Assembly: GCA_928212115.1 (NCBI GenBank)
Contig: CAKMRJ010003334.1
Coordinates: forward strand, 35,798,529 to 35,862,528
Length of the DNA stretch: 64,000 nt
Reading direction: 5' to 3'
From: Lactuca virosa
Taxonomy: Eukaryota > Streptophyta > Magnoliopsida > Asterales > Asteraceae
The position numbers and the translations under genes were made by a program. Under the pieces are notes generated by a model. The model made no database searches. It saw only the letters and a list, made by a program, of their open reading frames with translations, and had not been told where the DNA came from. Shown piece by piece: positions 22,086-33,967 of this stretch (position 1 is the first letter of the stretch; the number at the start of each line of letters is the position of its first letter).

Positions 22086-24535
22086 ACTATAGTTCGACTC
22101 GAAAGGTCTTTCAGTGACCAAGGCTAGGAAACAACTCACTAGTCGAAAAAGACGCAGCTAGTCTTGGGATCAAGGCTTCTTTCCTTTGCTGAATCAGGAA
22201 TAGCCGACTCCAGGTAAATGCTTTTCCCAGCTCAAAGGCGATGACTAGTAGATTCGGGGGTACCTATAAAGTGAACAAATGCTCCCATGGTCATGATTGT
22301 TGACTAAACTGCCCTTTCTCTGATTCCCCTTGCCGACTCTGAACTAACTCATGCTTGAATGTGAACAACCGATAGAAAGCAGCATTCTACTAATTGGATT
22401 ACCTTCTTCCCTTCCTTATAGTAGGAATTTCTCTCTCGAACCCTAGAACCTTTGGGCTAGGAACCCGAGAAAAGAGAATGTTCAAAGCTTTCAGCGGGCT
22501 AGAGTCGTCTTCTTGCTGTTGTTGAATATGAAGTTGTGATCAGCTTAGCAGTAAAGAGCTCTTGTTTAGCGAGAGTCGTATTCGGATTCTGCTTGAGCGG
22601 CCTTCTCTCTCTGAGTTACGACAAAGGTAGTTCGGTAAGCCTCGTCATCTAGTATTACCAAAGCATTAGCATTGTCTCTATCCTTGGGCTAAGGGCGCAT
22701 AGACTGGACTTAGTGAGGTGAGGTAGCTTAGGATGATGAAACCGTACCTTCTTACTTTCGGAATTTCTTGCTGGCTTGACTTCTTGACTTAGAGCTTTCA
22801 CGTGGCAATCGTTGATGGAAAAAAGAGTGATCAAAATATAAAATAAAGAGGTAGTTAACAGAGGTAGAATCGGCATCTGTCTTGCCTGCTGGAAAGCTTG
22901 ACTTGGCTATTGAAATCAGCAGCAACAAATCAACTTAATTAAGATTAAGAAGAATACGTTCTTGGAAGAAGTCCTCACTTACCTTATAGTAAAATATCTG
23001 ACAATAGATGCAGATTATGTAGCAAATGCCGCTAATCCGTAACACATTGAGTTGGGCAGCTTTCCTTGAGCAGATAGGACACTGCGCCATCAACAGACAT
23101 ACTCGTGAAGAAAGTACCTACCCTGGTAGAACTTAGCTGCCTCGATCCTCATCTCGTTCACTCATAGAAGACCTTGCCTAGCTCTACTTTCTTTCTTATA
23201 CCAGGAAGCCTTTCTCTTGTCCCTTCGCACGTGAATCTTGATATCCCGGCTAGAGATCTTTGATTTCTTCTTTCCTTGGGGTTCCTTCCCTCACTTGTTA
23301 CTAGCAGCTCTTCCTTTACACCTGAGAACAACCTATTCTTTTCACAGCGGAAGAGTCAAAATGAAGACCGTAGAAAGCATAGTCAGAAGCCGCATCGGCA
23401 GTTCGCGTTGACAGCTTTAACAGAATCAGAGAATAAGAGCTTAACGCAGCTCGACCCTCGGGAACCGATTCATAGGACCGATATCTCAGCTCATATCGGC
23501 CGTTTTAAGCCAACTAATCTACCAAGAGCGTTTCTTTTGAATTGGCACTGGACTGACATCTGGAAAGCTTATGACATGGTGAGATGGTGCTCTAAAGTTG
23601 AGCAACAACAGCTTTCCTTCTAAGTTGATTGTATCTTCACATGCCTTATAACTACAAAGAAAGAAAGTACTCTAACTAATGGTCTTCTTGAGAGGATTGC
23701 AACAATTTTAATCAGTAATCATCAATGCATAAGGGAACAGCACGAAGCGATGATATGCTTCGCAAGAAAATGGTTCAATGACTAGATAGCCATGGTAAGA
23801 TGGAAGGCCCGCGCTAATGCCCTTAGAGTCGGTGGTCGAATTACCGATCAATTAGATTCTTGGATGAGCAGAACATCTTTGAGACAAATCATCTCCACCC
23901 GGGTACATAGCTTCATCCAAACCATGGATCCACGAATTGTTGCCTCGCTCGAGAAAAGAGCTTCGTAGTTGCGAGTTCTGGGCCGATGAGCGATATGTAA
24001 TCCTAGGATTAGAACTATGCTTTACTACTTCCATATAGTAGTTAGATCTTTTCTATTTTTTATATTTTAGGTCTTTTGGCTAGTCTTCATTTCCCTTTCT
24101 TCTCTTTTTTCAATATGGATAGCAAGAGGCCTACATGGAAGGAAGGAAAGATGGAAGGAGAGAAGGACTGCACGACAAAAGGAAAGACCTCTTTGTTTGC
24201 CTTGGAATGAATTGGTTTTTTCAACTGCTGAATAGGTTTCGGGGCTTAACTTAAGTAAGTCTTCAGTACGCTTTTAGTATCCGGATCGATAGAGACTGGT
24301 CCATTTCTACATACATAGCCCCACCCCACCAGATATATACATACTTTTTATCCTTTCTCCCATAAAGCTTCCTTTCCTGAATCTTAGCTCTTATCTTTCT
24401 TATTTATTCTGACTACTCTCACTTTAGAAACCGGGCCTGGAGAACTCAACCTTAACGTACCCGGGTAGTACACCTGGAACAAGAAGGTTCGTCGTACAAT
24501 TTCAGCGATTACAAAAAGAAAAGAGTATATCCCTC
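22086..24535. other. Mitochondrial-like DNA inside Copia-C (NUMT or captured segment)
   Basis: This stretch lacks the codon pattern of Copia-C and is visibly richer in G+C than nearby DNA. It has the texture of plant mitochondrial spacer: many CTTTC/GAAAG words, balanced composition and no long frames. It splits the extra gene: a short N-terminal piece lies at 24560-24684 and the rest resumes at 22085. I recognise no mitochondrial gene in it; the frame at 23276-23623 (115 residues) resembles no family I know. The organelle origin is inference from composition and style, and the ends are approximate. Confidence 0.55.
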
Positions 24536-24684
24536 TCCCTTAGTGTCTTGAGGCATTCAACCACCTGAAGCATGCAAGGATCGTACTAGAGAGGAGAGAG
24601 TTTGATGATCAGGTTTTGATTCGGCTTGATGGTGAGAAGCGAGAACTATGCGCTTTGTTCTTGAACAGATGATGAGTCATCCAT
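24536..24684 (-). pseudogene. Copia-C extra gene, putative N-terminal piece
   Basis: A minus-strand ATG at 24684 (MDDSSSVQEQSA) is followed by a short coding-like stretch in shifting frames (FSPSSRI, LVRSLHASGG) that stops where the mitochondrial-like segment begins. I infer it is the start of the gene continued at 22085, from position alone. Confidence 0.35.
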
Positions 24685-26430
24685 TGTTGAAGCTTGAAGT
24701 GAAGAAGATGAACAGTAGATAGAAATCGTCGTTTAATGCTCGAGAAGATTTTGTAAGTAGTAAAGAGGTAAAAGTGAGGTGAGAAAACCCTTTATACGAT
24801 TACCATGAGAGAGAAAAATCTGGAGTGATGATTGCACGATTTTCTGAAGTGACGCCTGAAAAAGCGTGATTTGACAACTGTTACCCCGAAAAGTGTGTCA
24901 ATCGTGTCATACGGCGTGAGAAAAGGAAACAGTTCAAATTCACGCGCCTTTTAAAGTCTTATCCATTCATCGCCTCTTTAATTTTAAAACTGTTCAAATT
25001 CCCTTTGAAATGTGGACTCACCCTTTCGCTTTCATTGGTATTTACTAGCCTTCGCTTCCAAACATAGTCTAACATCATAGCGTATTGAACCGAAACTATA
25101 GATTTGAGAAATAGCCATTTACCATGATTAAGACTTGTGGAAAATCATAAAGATCTTCGTGCAAGAATGTGCCAAAGAAAAAGAAATAAAACAAAGTATT
25201 TGTGGGATATAAGTGATGTCAATTAAGACACAAAACTGTGGATCCCGGGCACGAATCTCTTCCTTCAAAGTCAAGAGAGACTTAGAAGTGTCTGTGTGGT
25301 TTCCCGTTCAAATACGATCAAATTCTTATTAAGAAGCATTGAAAGGCATCTTTTCAGTATAAGGTTATTAGGGTGGCTTTCGCTTCAATCAAACTACGGA
25401 ACTTGATATAAGACCGAAAGTTGGATGAAGTACTTTTGAAACCGATGTAGCCTATAAAACAAGTAGGTTTGATCAATTTTCAGTGACTTGGTGATATTGT
25501 AGAAATCTCAAAAACAAAAATAAACTGGATCTTTTGGGTAGAAAAGTCTTGGTGTTAGACGATTTCATAAAGATCGCTCAAAAAATGAAAATAGATTTCT
25601 TGGTACCTCCCACTAAAGTGGTTTCGTTAATACTTGGGTGAAAACTAGAACGTGTGATTGTTCACCGTCAATTCATTGTAGGAGTTGGATTTTGGGTTTC
25701 ACTTAGATCGTGGTTGACGAAACTAAGATCATGAACACAGATGTTGTGTAACCGTAAACCTCAGTGGTAAATTCTGAGAGTCTCAAGGGTTACGTTTATG
25801 AACCGAAATGTGATGGAGAAAAGTGTGAAGGTGGTTAAAGAATCGAAAGTACCTCTGCTATATAGTAACGACCGAGCAGAAAACTCTTAACTCAATATGA
25901 GAAGAGTAAGGTAGATCGAATCAGTAAGGCTTCACTTGAAGTCCTTGAGGCTTTGGACAACATGCAGCAGCATGCTTCTAGGGACACGAAGCTAGTACAA
26001 AGATACATAGAGTTATACCTGCCCCAGCTTCATCATTGGAAGTCGTCCATGAGACCTTTCAATGTGATATTTTTGGTATTTTGATTTTATTTTGAAAAAG
26101 AAATAAAACTAAACACAAAATAAAATATTTTTGATCATTTTGATTTTTCTGAAAAAGAACAATAAAAACAGAAAAGAAAATATTTTTGGATTTTATGATT
26201 TTTCTGAAAAGAAATAAAATCAGAAAAGAAAATATTTTTGGATTTTATGAAAAGAAATGAAAAACATAAAATGAATTGAGAAAAGGTATACATAGTGTAC
26301 AGAGTATACAACCGAAACTTCACCTTTGGAGTGATGAAGCGAAATGGACCGAACGTTCGATTCATTTCGGTTCCTGAAAAACCTGGAACCGAAATAGACC
26401 GAGCGTTCGCTCTATTTCGCTTGTCCAATA
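24685..26430 (-). other. Copia-C spacer between pol and the extra gene
   Basis: 1.7 kb without a coding frame. Features seen: AT-rich tandem words 'cagaaaagaaaatattttt' repeated about every 50 bases at 26120-26260, and a near-palindromic pair at 26339-26421. It may act as the leader of the downstream gene. Confidence 0.5.
26339..26421. repeat. Paired near-palindromes (CGAAATRGACCGARCGTTCG type)
   Basis: Two adjacent imperfect palindromes centred on the word CGTTCG (26354-26359 and 26404-26409), each with GAAAT...ATTTC arms. The block also forms a larger inverted repeat through GGTTCC (26370-26375) and GGAACC (26385-26390). Confidence 0.7.
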
Positions 26431-27860
26431 TTAGTGAGGCGAAAGTGGTTTCGGTACTGATTCAGCTTCCATCATTCCTAAGCCTTGGAGTATTTTATTA
26501 AAACTTGCTTCTGGTAAGGCCTTCGTGAAGATGTCAGCTAATTGATCAGCGGATCGAACAAAGTGGATTTCAACGTTACCATCTTCTACGTGATCCTTGA
26601 TGAAGTGGTATCTCAGTGCTATATGTTTCGTTTTTTAGTGTTGCACTGGGTTGTGACATATCCGAATAGCGCTTTCTGAGTCACAATAGAGGAGAATTTT
26701 CTTCATGTTTAGGCCGTAGTCTCTAAGTTGACTTTGTATCCATATGACTTGTGAAGTGCAAGACGTTGCGACGATGTATTCAGCTTCGGCCGTAGAAAGA
26801 GACACACATGTTTTTTTCTTGGATTCCCAGCTAACGAGTTTTCCATCAAGGAATTGACACCCGCTAGTTGTGCTATTTCGGTCTAGACCATATCCTCCAA
26901 GATCGGCATCGGAGAATGCTTGAACAAAGAAGCCTGATTTAGCTGGATACCAAAGACCGAGAGACAAGGTTCGCTTTAAATATCTGAAGATATTTTTCAC
27001 AGCCACCATATGAGGTTCACGTGGATTAGCTTGGAACCTGGCATAATAACAGACAGAAAACATAATATCTGGTCTACTAGCTGTTAGATACATTAGAGAC
27101 CCTATCATTTGACGATAGAGGGTCATATCAGCAGACGGTTTCTCCAGAGATGGTGTTAGCTTCGTTTCGAATGCCATTGGAACCTTTACTTTAGAATCTC
27201 CCATCATACCGAACTTCGCCAGTAGAGTCTTCGTGTAAGCCTCCTGATTAATGAATATGCCTTCTGGTCCCTGTCTTATGTTCAGTCCAAGGAAAAAGTT
27301 AATTGGGCCCATTGAGCTCATCTCAAATTTAGTCTCCATCAACTTCCGCAATTCAGCCGTTAAGCTAGGATTCGTAGAACCGAAGATGATGTCATCGACA
27401 TAGATTTAGACGAACATTAAATGGTTACCCTCTTTCTTGCGAAAGAAGGTTGGGTCAACCGAACCTTGTTTGAATTTTGACATTTTAAGAAAGCGAGTTA
27501 GTGTTTCATACCAGACGCTCGGGGCTTGCTTCAGACCGTAAACCGCCTTCTCCAGAATATAGCAATGATCAGGATACTTCTCGTTCACAAATCCAGGTAG
27601 TTGCTCCACATATACAGTCTCTTCTAGTTCTCCATTTAAGAATGCACACTTGACATCCATTTGAAAAACTTCGAAATTCTCGTGAGCAGCGTATGCCAGA
27701 AAGATCCGAACTGATTCCAACCTTGCTACAGGAGCGAAGGTTTCTTCATAATCTATACCATCTTCCTGACAATATTCCTTAACCACTAGCCTTCCTTGTT
27801 GCGTATCACGTTCCCTTCTTTGTCCATCTTGTTCCGGAATACCCATTTTAATCCAACCAC
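26431..27860 (-). pseudogene. Copia-C reverse transcriptase and RNase H
   Basis: Minus-strand frames give RT (LVVKEYCQEDGIDYEETFAP, FQMDVKCAFLNGELEETVYV, VYGLKQAPSVWYETL), a TAA directly before the IYVDDIIFGS active site (about 27406), then MGPINFFLGLNI and RQMIGSLMYLTASRPDI, and RNase H (AFSDADLGG, SLSTAEAEYIVATSCTSQVIW, LYCDSESAIRICHNPVQH). A further stop at about 26633 precedes KTKHIALRYHF and the ADIFTKALP end near 26490. The final stop is at 26431. The domain set is typical of sirevirus Copia. Confidence 0.92.
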
Positions 27861-29499
27861 AGATGCATCCTTTGGTGTAGGAATCAGTCTCCAGACTCGG
27901 TTTCGCTCAAACTCATTGAGTTCGTCTTGCATAGCCTGTACCCAATCAGAGTGATCAAGTGCAGTGCTAACTGTTTTCGGCTCAATCTTGGAGACAAATG
28001 AATTAAACATGCAAAATTCAACTTGAGAGAATAGAGTTGTTTGCTTCGCTTTCAGTTGAGAGCGTGTAAGAACTCCCTCAGATGGTTCACCAATAACTTG
28101 AGTTTTTGGATGATTTTTTTTCCATTTTGTGAGAGGAGGGTAGTTAGGATCATAAGTAGGATCCAATTCGGCATTGACTTCTTCTTCAAATTCTGACTGA
28201 TTGTCGTCATCATTCGTATTACCACTCTCCCCCTCGAATGATGAAACTATTTCAACATCAGGTTCAGAATTCTCCCCCTTGATTGGACGTTCATGGTTCA
28301 TTGTTGGAGATGGGTTCTCCCCCTGGAAAGGCAAATCGGGTCGCTTTGATGTAGACGAACCCTCCCCCTGGAAAGTAGTGCGGTCATTTGTGGGTTCGCC
28401 TGGACCTTTGGGTTCGCTTGGATCTTGAGGTTCGCTAGGATCTTGAGGTTCTCTAGGATCTTGAGGTTTGCTTTCCATGGCTTTTGCAACGTCGTTGATT
28501 ATCTCCTTCAGGTTGTCAACCTTGTTATCAGCCGCTTTCACTTCAGAGAGAATTGCATTCTCCGGTTCATCAAAGAGCAACATGTACTCTTCAAACAAAT
28601 TGGATATAGGAGCCGTGACTTGACCTGTTTGTGGAAAGATCTCCTCCATTGGGCTTTCGCTGGATTGAAGTTTCCTCACGTAATTGTCATCAAATGTGAC
28701 ATAATAGGTTTCTTTTATCTTCTTTGATCTTTTATTCAGAACCCTATATGCCTTGGAGGTAAGAGAGTAGCCAAGAAAAATCCCTTCGTCTGCCTTCACA
28801 TCAAACTTGTTTCGGTTCTCTTTAGAGTTAAAAATGAAGCACCTAGAACCGAAGACATGGAAGAATTTAACATTAGGCTTGCGATTATTCAAAATTTCAT
28901 ACGGTGTGATAGAAACTCGCTTATTGAGGAAGGTACGGTTCTGGGTATAGCAAGCAGCAGAAATCGCATCAGCCCAGAAGTACAAAGGTAGAGAAGCGAA
29001 GCTAAGCATAGTTCGGGCGGCTTCACAAAACGAACGGTTTCGCCTTTCAACTACACCATTTTGTTGTGGAGTATAGGGTGCGGAGAAGTTGTGAGTTACT
29101 CCCTTTTCGGCTAGAAATTCTTCACAGTCGTTGTTTTTGAATTCTAACCCATTGTCACTTCAAACATTTCTCACTACCTTTCTCAGCTTTACTTCCACCT
29201 GTTTTATAAAGTTTTTGAGCTGTGAAGTTGCCTCTGATTTCTGTTTAAGAAAGAAAACCCAAGTGAAACGTGAAAAATCATCGACAATGACAAGAATGTA
29301 CTTATTACCACCAATACTTTCAATGGCCGATGGACCACATAGATCGATGTGTAGAAGCTCAAGAGGTTCGATGATCTTTGTGTTAACACGTGTGGGATGA
29401 CTCTTCCGGCTTTGCTTTCCCATTTCGCATGCAACACACAAATGTTCCTTGTCAAACTTTAGAAGCGACAGTCCTCTCACATTATCACCAAGAACCAGC
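27861..29499 (-). pseudogene. Copia-C integrase and integrase-RT linker
   Basis: The pre-integrase zinc region (CVACEMGKQSRKSHP) leads to the integrase core: first aspartate in LHIDLCGPS, second in SDNGLEF, glutamate in QQNGVVERRNRSF. A TGA at about 29159 sits where the arginine before SDNG is expected. The fragment from 29009 has the C-terminal part (FHVFGSRCFIFNSKE, DEGIFLGYS, SKAYRVLNKR). The acidic linker holds an 18-bp repeat (DPREPQDPSEPQDPSEP, 28390-28480) and four purine-rich blocks. It ends with WVQAMQDELNEFERNRVW, the entry to RT. Confidence 0.9.
28225..28380 (-). repeat. Four GGGGGAG purine blocks in Copia-C pol
   Basis: In sense orientation G-rich tracts resembling the polypurine tract (GGGGGAG) occur near 28230, 28274, 28315 and 28364. 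They encode the repeated peptide F/I-x-G-E (FQGEG, FQGEN, IKGEN, FEGES). Another lies near 19912 in the extra gene. Confidence 0.7.
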
Positions 29500-30002
29500 T
29501 TGTTGATGTCTTTGAAGTTAAGGTGCGAGAGTCTTCAATGCTATAGCCAGCTTTCATCAGAATGAGCTTTCGTTAGAAGACATACAGCAAGCTTCCCTCT
29601 TATTAGGTTTAGATTTAATGGATACATTTTGACTTTGCGCTGTGACTTCAACAGAACCGTCTTAGTTTTCTTTTCAATGATCTCGGATCCTTCATCATCA
29701 AATGAGACCTTCAGGCCAGCCCCTACTACCAATTGCGAGACACTTATGAGATTGTGTTGCAATCCTTCCACGCAGGCCACCTTTCGAATGGAAAAATCTT
29801 CGTTCGTTATCATTCCATAGCCTTTTATTGTGCCATATGAGTTGTTTCCATACTTGACACATCCACCATCTTTTAGAGCCCGAAACTCCCTCAGCTCTTC
29901 CCATCTCCCTGCCATGTGACGCGAGCAGCCACTATCGATATACCATTCATCGTCAAACTGCTCGTCACTGATATCCTGCAAAAATCAAGCAGATTTAGGA
30001 AC
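29500..30002 (-). pseudogene. Copia-C protease and GAG-pre-integrase
   Basis: The frame 29981-29541 has the aspartic protease active site WYIDSGCSRHMAG, the usual KYGNNSYGTIKGYG flap region and LQHNLISVSQL. It then runs into the pre-integrase domain (DESWL), where two close stops precede RLSHLNFKDINKLV. The protease would cleave the gag-pol polyprotein. Confidence 0.9.
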
Positions 30003-30994
30003 CTAAAGTTGCTTGGGTCCACGTGAGCTTTTTACAGAACAGGGAATAGCAATAGAAAGATAAACCATATATGTTCGTTTTATTAAAGTGGTTTCATCTT
30101 TCCTTCTGATGGTGAAAATCTTAATTTTGTTAGCTTTCGATTTGTTTGAATCAGATTGTGCAATTTTATTTTGATTCTTAACAAACTTGTTCTCTTGTTT
30201 CCTAGTGTTAGCTGTCGTCTTCTTCGTTTGCGTTTCGTGTTCTGAGACGAGCTTTCCTTTTCCCTTGACATCCTTGTTAGGATTTTGCTTTGGTTGAGAG
30301 TGAGGAGGATGTGATTTAGGACCGAAACTGCTCTTTTCGGTTCTTGTCACTGCTAGATTTGGGACCGAAACTGCTTCTTCGGTTCGTCTGACTGCAGGAT
30401 TGGCAGTGAGTGCATGGATCAGAGTTAGTCTTTGATCTTTCTTTCGCCTTGTGATTGGATGCCTTTTCTGTGCAAACATAATTGGAGTTTTGGGAGTGCC
30501 AAAAAATGCTTCCTTTCATTGAGATTCTTTTGATATCTCCTATTTCGCTGGCGTTTTTGTTCAACAAGTTGCTTCTGAGACTTGTGAATGTTTACTTTCG
30601 GCTTCGGTCTTTCTGCACGAGTTTCGCTCTTCAATGAAGAGTTTTTCGCTTGCTACCTTTTAGGTTCGCTTTGAATTCCTTTAGTACCACTTGTGCTTGG
30701 TACATCAAAGCTTGTTGGCTTGTTGAGTGGTTCTGCCACGTATCTGCCTTTAACTCTCCATGAAGTTCTTTCCGATAAACCGACAGTTTTGTCTGCATTG
30801 TCAATTGGAGCAGACCAAAAATAATTGTCACAGCCGCCTGCGTTATTTTCGTTTACTATGGCTATAAGTTCGGTTGTGTGTATCTGAGTAACTCATGTTG
30901 TGGTGTATACCTGATTTGGTACTGTTTGTACCTTTTGATATACCACAGCCTTCTGTTTCAGAACTTTGGATATATCTTGGGATATCCGAGCGAA
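30003..30994 (-). pseudogene. Copia-C gag-protease linker
   Basis: A low-complexity Lys/Ser/Glu-rich region in several frames. A peptide repeat around 'RTE-K/E-SSFGPKS' is visible (30300-30380), encoded by repeats of GGACCGAAACTGCTC. It links the coiled-coil part of gag to the protease. Confidence 0.6.
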
Positions 30995-33179
30995 CTAACC
31001 TGAATTTTCAGATATAAGACCTTTCGTAGGTTCGGTTTCGCTTTTGAAAAATTCTGAACAATCAACTTCATCCTCTACAGATATTTCACTCATATCACTG
31101 TCCTCGTCAAATTCAGAAGTGTTTTCCACATTTATCTTGTTTTCTGAACTCAACTTGGTACTCAATGAGTCAAATTTCTGTACAGTCTCGGTCTTGATAT
31201 TTAATTTATCATTCTCGTCCAATAGGTTTTTAAGCATGTCCTTATGGTCTTTGGACTTGATAAAGGACTCGATTTTGTCCAGACCGATTCTGTAGGCATC
31301 ATAAATCTCATCCGAAGAGACAATAGATTCACATTTATAGCAATCAGCATCTATTTCGTCTTCCTTTAATTCAAGGAAAGGCAAAATCATTTTGTGAATT
31401 TTATCTCCAATCTCACAATTTAAATACAACTGAGTAATATTGGAATAAAGATGTTTAGCAATTAAGCAAAAAATATTCCTTTGTTTCAAAAACTTTAAAT
31501 TGTCACGTTGCAAATAAATCAATTCATCTCTTGCCCTAACTAACTCTAATTCCTTCTTCTCTATCCACATCCTTCGCTCGTCACTCTTGGAAGACACCCT
31601 GCTGAGTTGATCAGTTAAGTTAGATTTCGTGAGGCGAGTTTGTTTTAGACTACCACTTAAACTAGAAAACTTGAATTTTAATTTGTTTAAATCCTTTTCA
31701 TAGTTATTAACTGGTATTTTCAGTGATTCGAGGATAGATTGTACCTTCTTGATCAACTGATCACATTCATTGATCTGCTCACCCATCGGTTTGGAAGTGA
31801 AGCATTTGTCTTCTCTTTCCTTCGCCTCATCAGACCCGCCATCCGTTGTGTAGCCTCTTATTTGTGATACTCCAGCAGTCACCATTAAGCACCTTCCAAC
31901 AAACTTAGCATCATCTTCCTTTGCCACAAAATCCCTACCATGCGTAGGTTTGCGAACTTCTTCATCTTCAGAGTCGGTAGACCAGACCTCTACTCCTCCG
32001 AACTCATCATCAACTAAGTTCTCCTGCACAATCAAAGCATTCATAGAATTGTTAGAGGTTTTCTTCTTCTTTATTTATTCCAGTTTGTGTAGGTGATACC
32101 CTTCATCATCTTCTCCATCCTTCTTCTCGGATAGCTTTCTCAACATACAATCTTTGGCAAAGTGATTTTTCCGTGGCAGAAATTGCAATCATATCCGGAG
32201 TCACCTACAAGCTTGTTCTCATTCTTTGCTTCTTCTTGCCGAGGAGCGTTTTTAACCTCCTCTTTCGCCTTTTCGGAACTGTAGCTCCCTTTCCAGTTTC
32301 GGTTCTTGGAGGTGGGAAACTTTTTGCGAGCAAACTTCTTAGGATTAGATATCATTAATGCATATTCATCATTTGTCAGATCACATTCAGAGAGATCCAA
32401 CTCTTCTTCTTTTTCATCCACGTTCTTTCCTTTTGAAAGAAGAGCCAAAGATCCCATACTAGACACTACCTTCGTTTCCTTAGCCTCTACATTTTCATGT
32501 GACTTGAGTATTCCCACAAGATTCGCCAACGAATAGGTTTTGACTGTTCATGAGCTTTCACAGTCAAAACCATAGCCATCCATTCGGGTCTAAGGACAGT
32601 CGTAAAAGTGACCTTATGTTCGATCACTTATCTTCCAATTCCGTGCTTGATCATCTTACTTAGAATATGACTGAAACGATCGAACGTCTGAATGAGTTTT
32701 TCTTCTTGATTTTACTTGAAGTCACCGAATTCCGAAAGCAGAAGAGTTTGAATTGAATGCTCCAGATCCTCATCGGTGGAATATAGCTCCTTAAGCCTAT
32801 CCCATATTTGTTTTGCAGTCGTGCATGAACTGACCAGACGAAAAGTATAAGATTGAAAGACAAATCTAATCATCCTCATGGCTTTAATGTTGCTCATCAG
32901 TATGTCCTTCTCGTCTTGAGGAACATTCTCCACGTCGATCATCAGCTGATTGTACTCCTTTTGAGTTGTGATGACTTTATTTGTTCCGAAGTAAGCAAAC
33001 GGACCCAAGGTGATATCTTCCCAGATTAGATACCCATTATCCTCTGAACCAAGAACATAGTCTTCCAAGTGATGCATCCAGACCTCATAATCTTGGGTAT
33101 ATAAGATTGGGATTCTCGTAGTAGATCCGATGCTGCTGGATATGTTGATGGGGTTTGTTTGTGAATCTTCGTGAGACAT
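30995..33179 (-). pseudogene. Copia-C gag (long, coiled-coil type)
   Basis: ATG at 33179 starts gag (MSHEDSQTNPINIS) with the UBN2-type segment (YEVWMHHLEDYVLGSEDNGY, AKQIWDRLKELYST). A stop and shifts follow near 32712-32640. The frame 32529-32140 has KLVGDSGYDCNFCHGK, a zinc knuckle cut by a frameshift after its second cysteine and continuing at about 32140. The frame 32044-30995 (349 residues) adds EVWSTDSEDEEVRKP, a long coiled coil and an acidic tail. This gag is much longer than that of Copia-B, as in sireviruses. Confidence 0.85.
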
Positions 33180-33357
33180 GATGACCTGTTTTGAATATCT
33201 GTCAAGAACCAGACTTGTAAAGGTTGAATTAGGGTTTTATAAAAAAACGTGGAACAACGTCAATAATGAGATGACGGCTCCAACAATTTCAACAAAAGCG
33301 AAAACCCTAAAGAGATTCTTCCAACAGAAGAGATGCGTATGAATTACACAGCCTCCT

Positions 33358-33369
33358 GCTCTGATACCA
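33358..33369 (-). other. Copia-C primer-binding site
   Basis: TGGTATCAGAGC in sense, two bases from the 5' LTR. Complementary to initiator methionine tRNA. Confidence 0.88.
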
Positions 33370-33371
33370 AT

Positions 33372-33700
33372 TGATGAGAATTAAGTTCTCTAAGATCGTT
33401 TAGATTCGTAACAGATTTAGACAAATACAATAAAAGCAAAGAACACACGATGAATCAAACAAGAGTTGAATGATTAATATGCTCCACCTCAGAAGAGCTC
33501 GATAAAGAACTTCGACTGTAGAGGTGTGCTAGGGTTACTGTACAATGAAAGGAATAATAATTCAGAAGCGTACAAAGAACGATGCATGCATGCATCTTAT
33601 ATACTAAACCCTAATGACATAAACATGGCTGGACAAGCCCAAACCGTGATAACAATGTACTGAGGTAACAGGCCCAATGACGCAACTCCTAGACTCAACA
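33372..33700 (-). repeat. Copia-C 5' LTR
   Basis: 329 bp, same length and ends as 18395-18723. Most differences are transitions, as expected for decay of methylated DNA. Confidence 0.95.
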
Positions 33701-33967
33701 TTTTTCATTTTTAAAACCTCATAAAACATAATCTCATATATCTCAAAACCAAATGTATAAGTTGTTCAAAACACAAAATAACAAAATGTTTGTCAATATC
33801 CCAGAATCCTCAAAGCATAATCTCAAATTGGTGGGTACAATCAAGCCGGTGCCTTCCCGCGATCCTGAGAGGTACCTGAAACACATTTTACACAACACTG
33901 TAAGCACGAAGCTTAGTGAGTTCCCCAAAATACAACACACAAATAATTAGCCTCTCATGGCTATATC

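Larger units (their letters stand above)
18395..33700 (-). mobile_element. Copia-C, 15.3-kb sirevirus-like retrotransposon
   Basis: A complete-length minus-strand Copia element with 329-bp LTRs (18395-18723 and 33372-33700), primer site (33358-33369), gag-pol relics, a large extra gene downstream of pol and a polypurine tract (18724-18737). The flanking pentamers tttta/ttttt are a near-perfect target-site duplication inside the Gypsy-1 LTR. By my hand count the LTRs differ at about 11 of 329 positions (about 97% identity), so the insertion is fairly recent. The extra gene and long gag suggest the sirevirus (Maximus) lineage. About 2.4 kb of mitochondrial-looking DNA lies in the extra gene. 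All coding parts carry stops or frameshifts. Confidence 0.92.

Noticed and set aside
23276..23623. A protein gene in the mitochondrial-like segment
   Set aside because: 115 codons without recognisable domain; chance frame in G+C-richer DNA.
26135..26428. A 97-codon minus-strand frame
   Set aside because: It covers a palindromic block and AT-rich tandem words in the Copia-C spacer and has no protein-like pattern.
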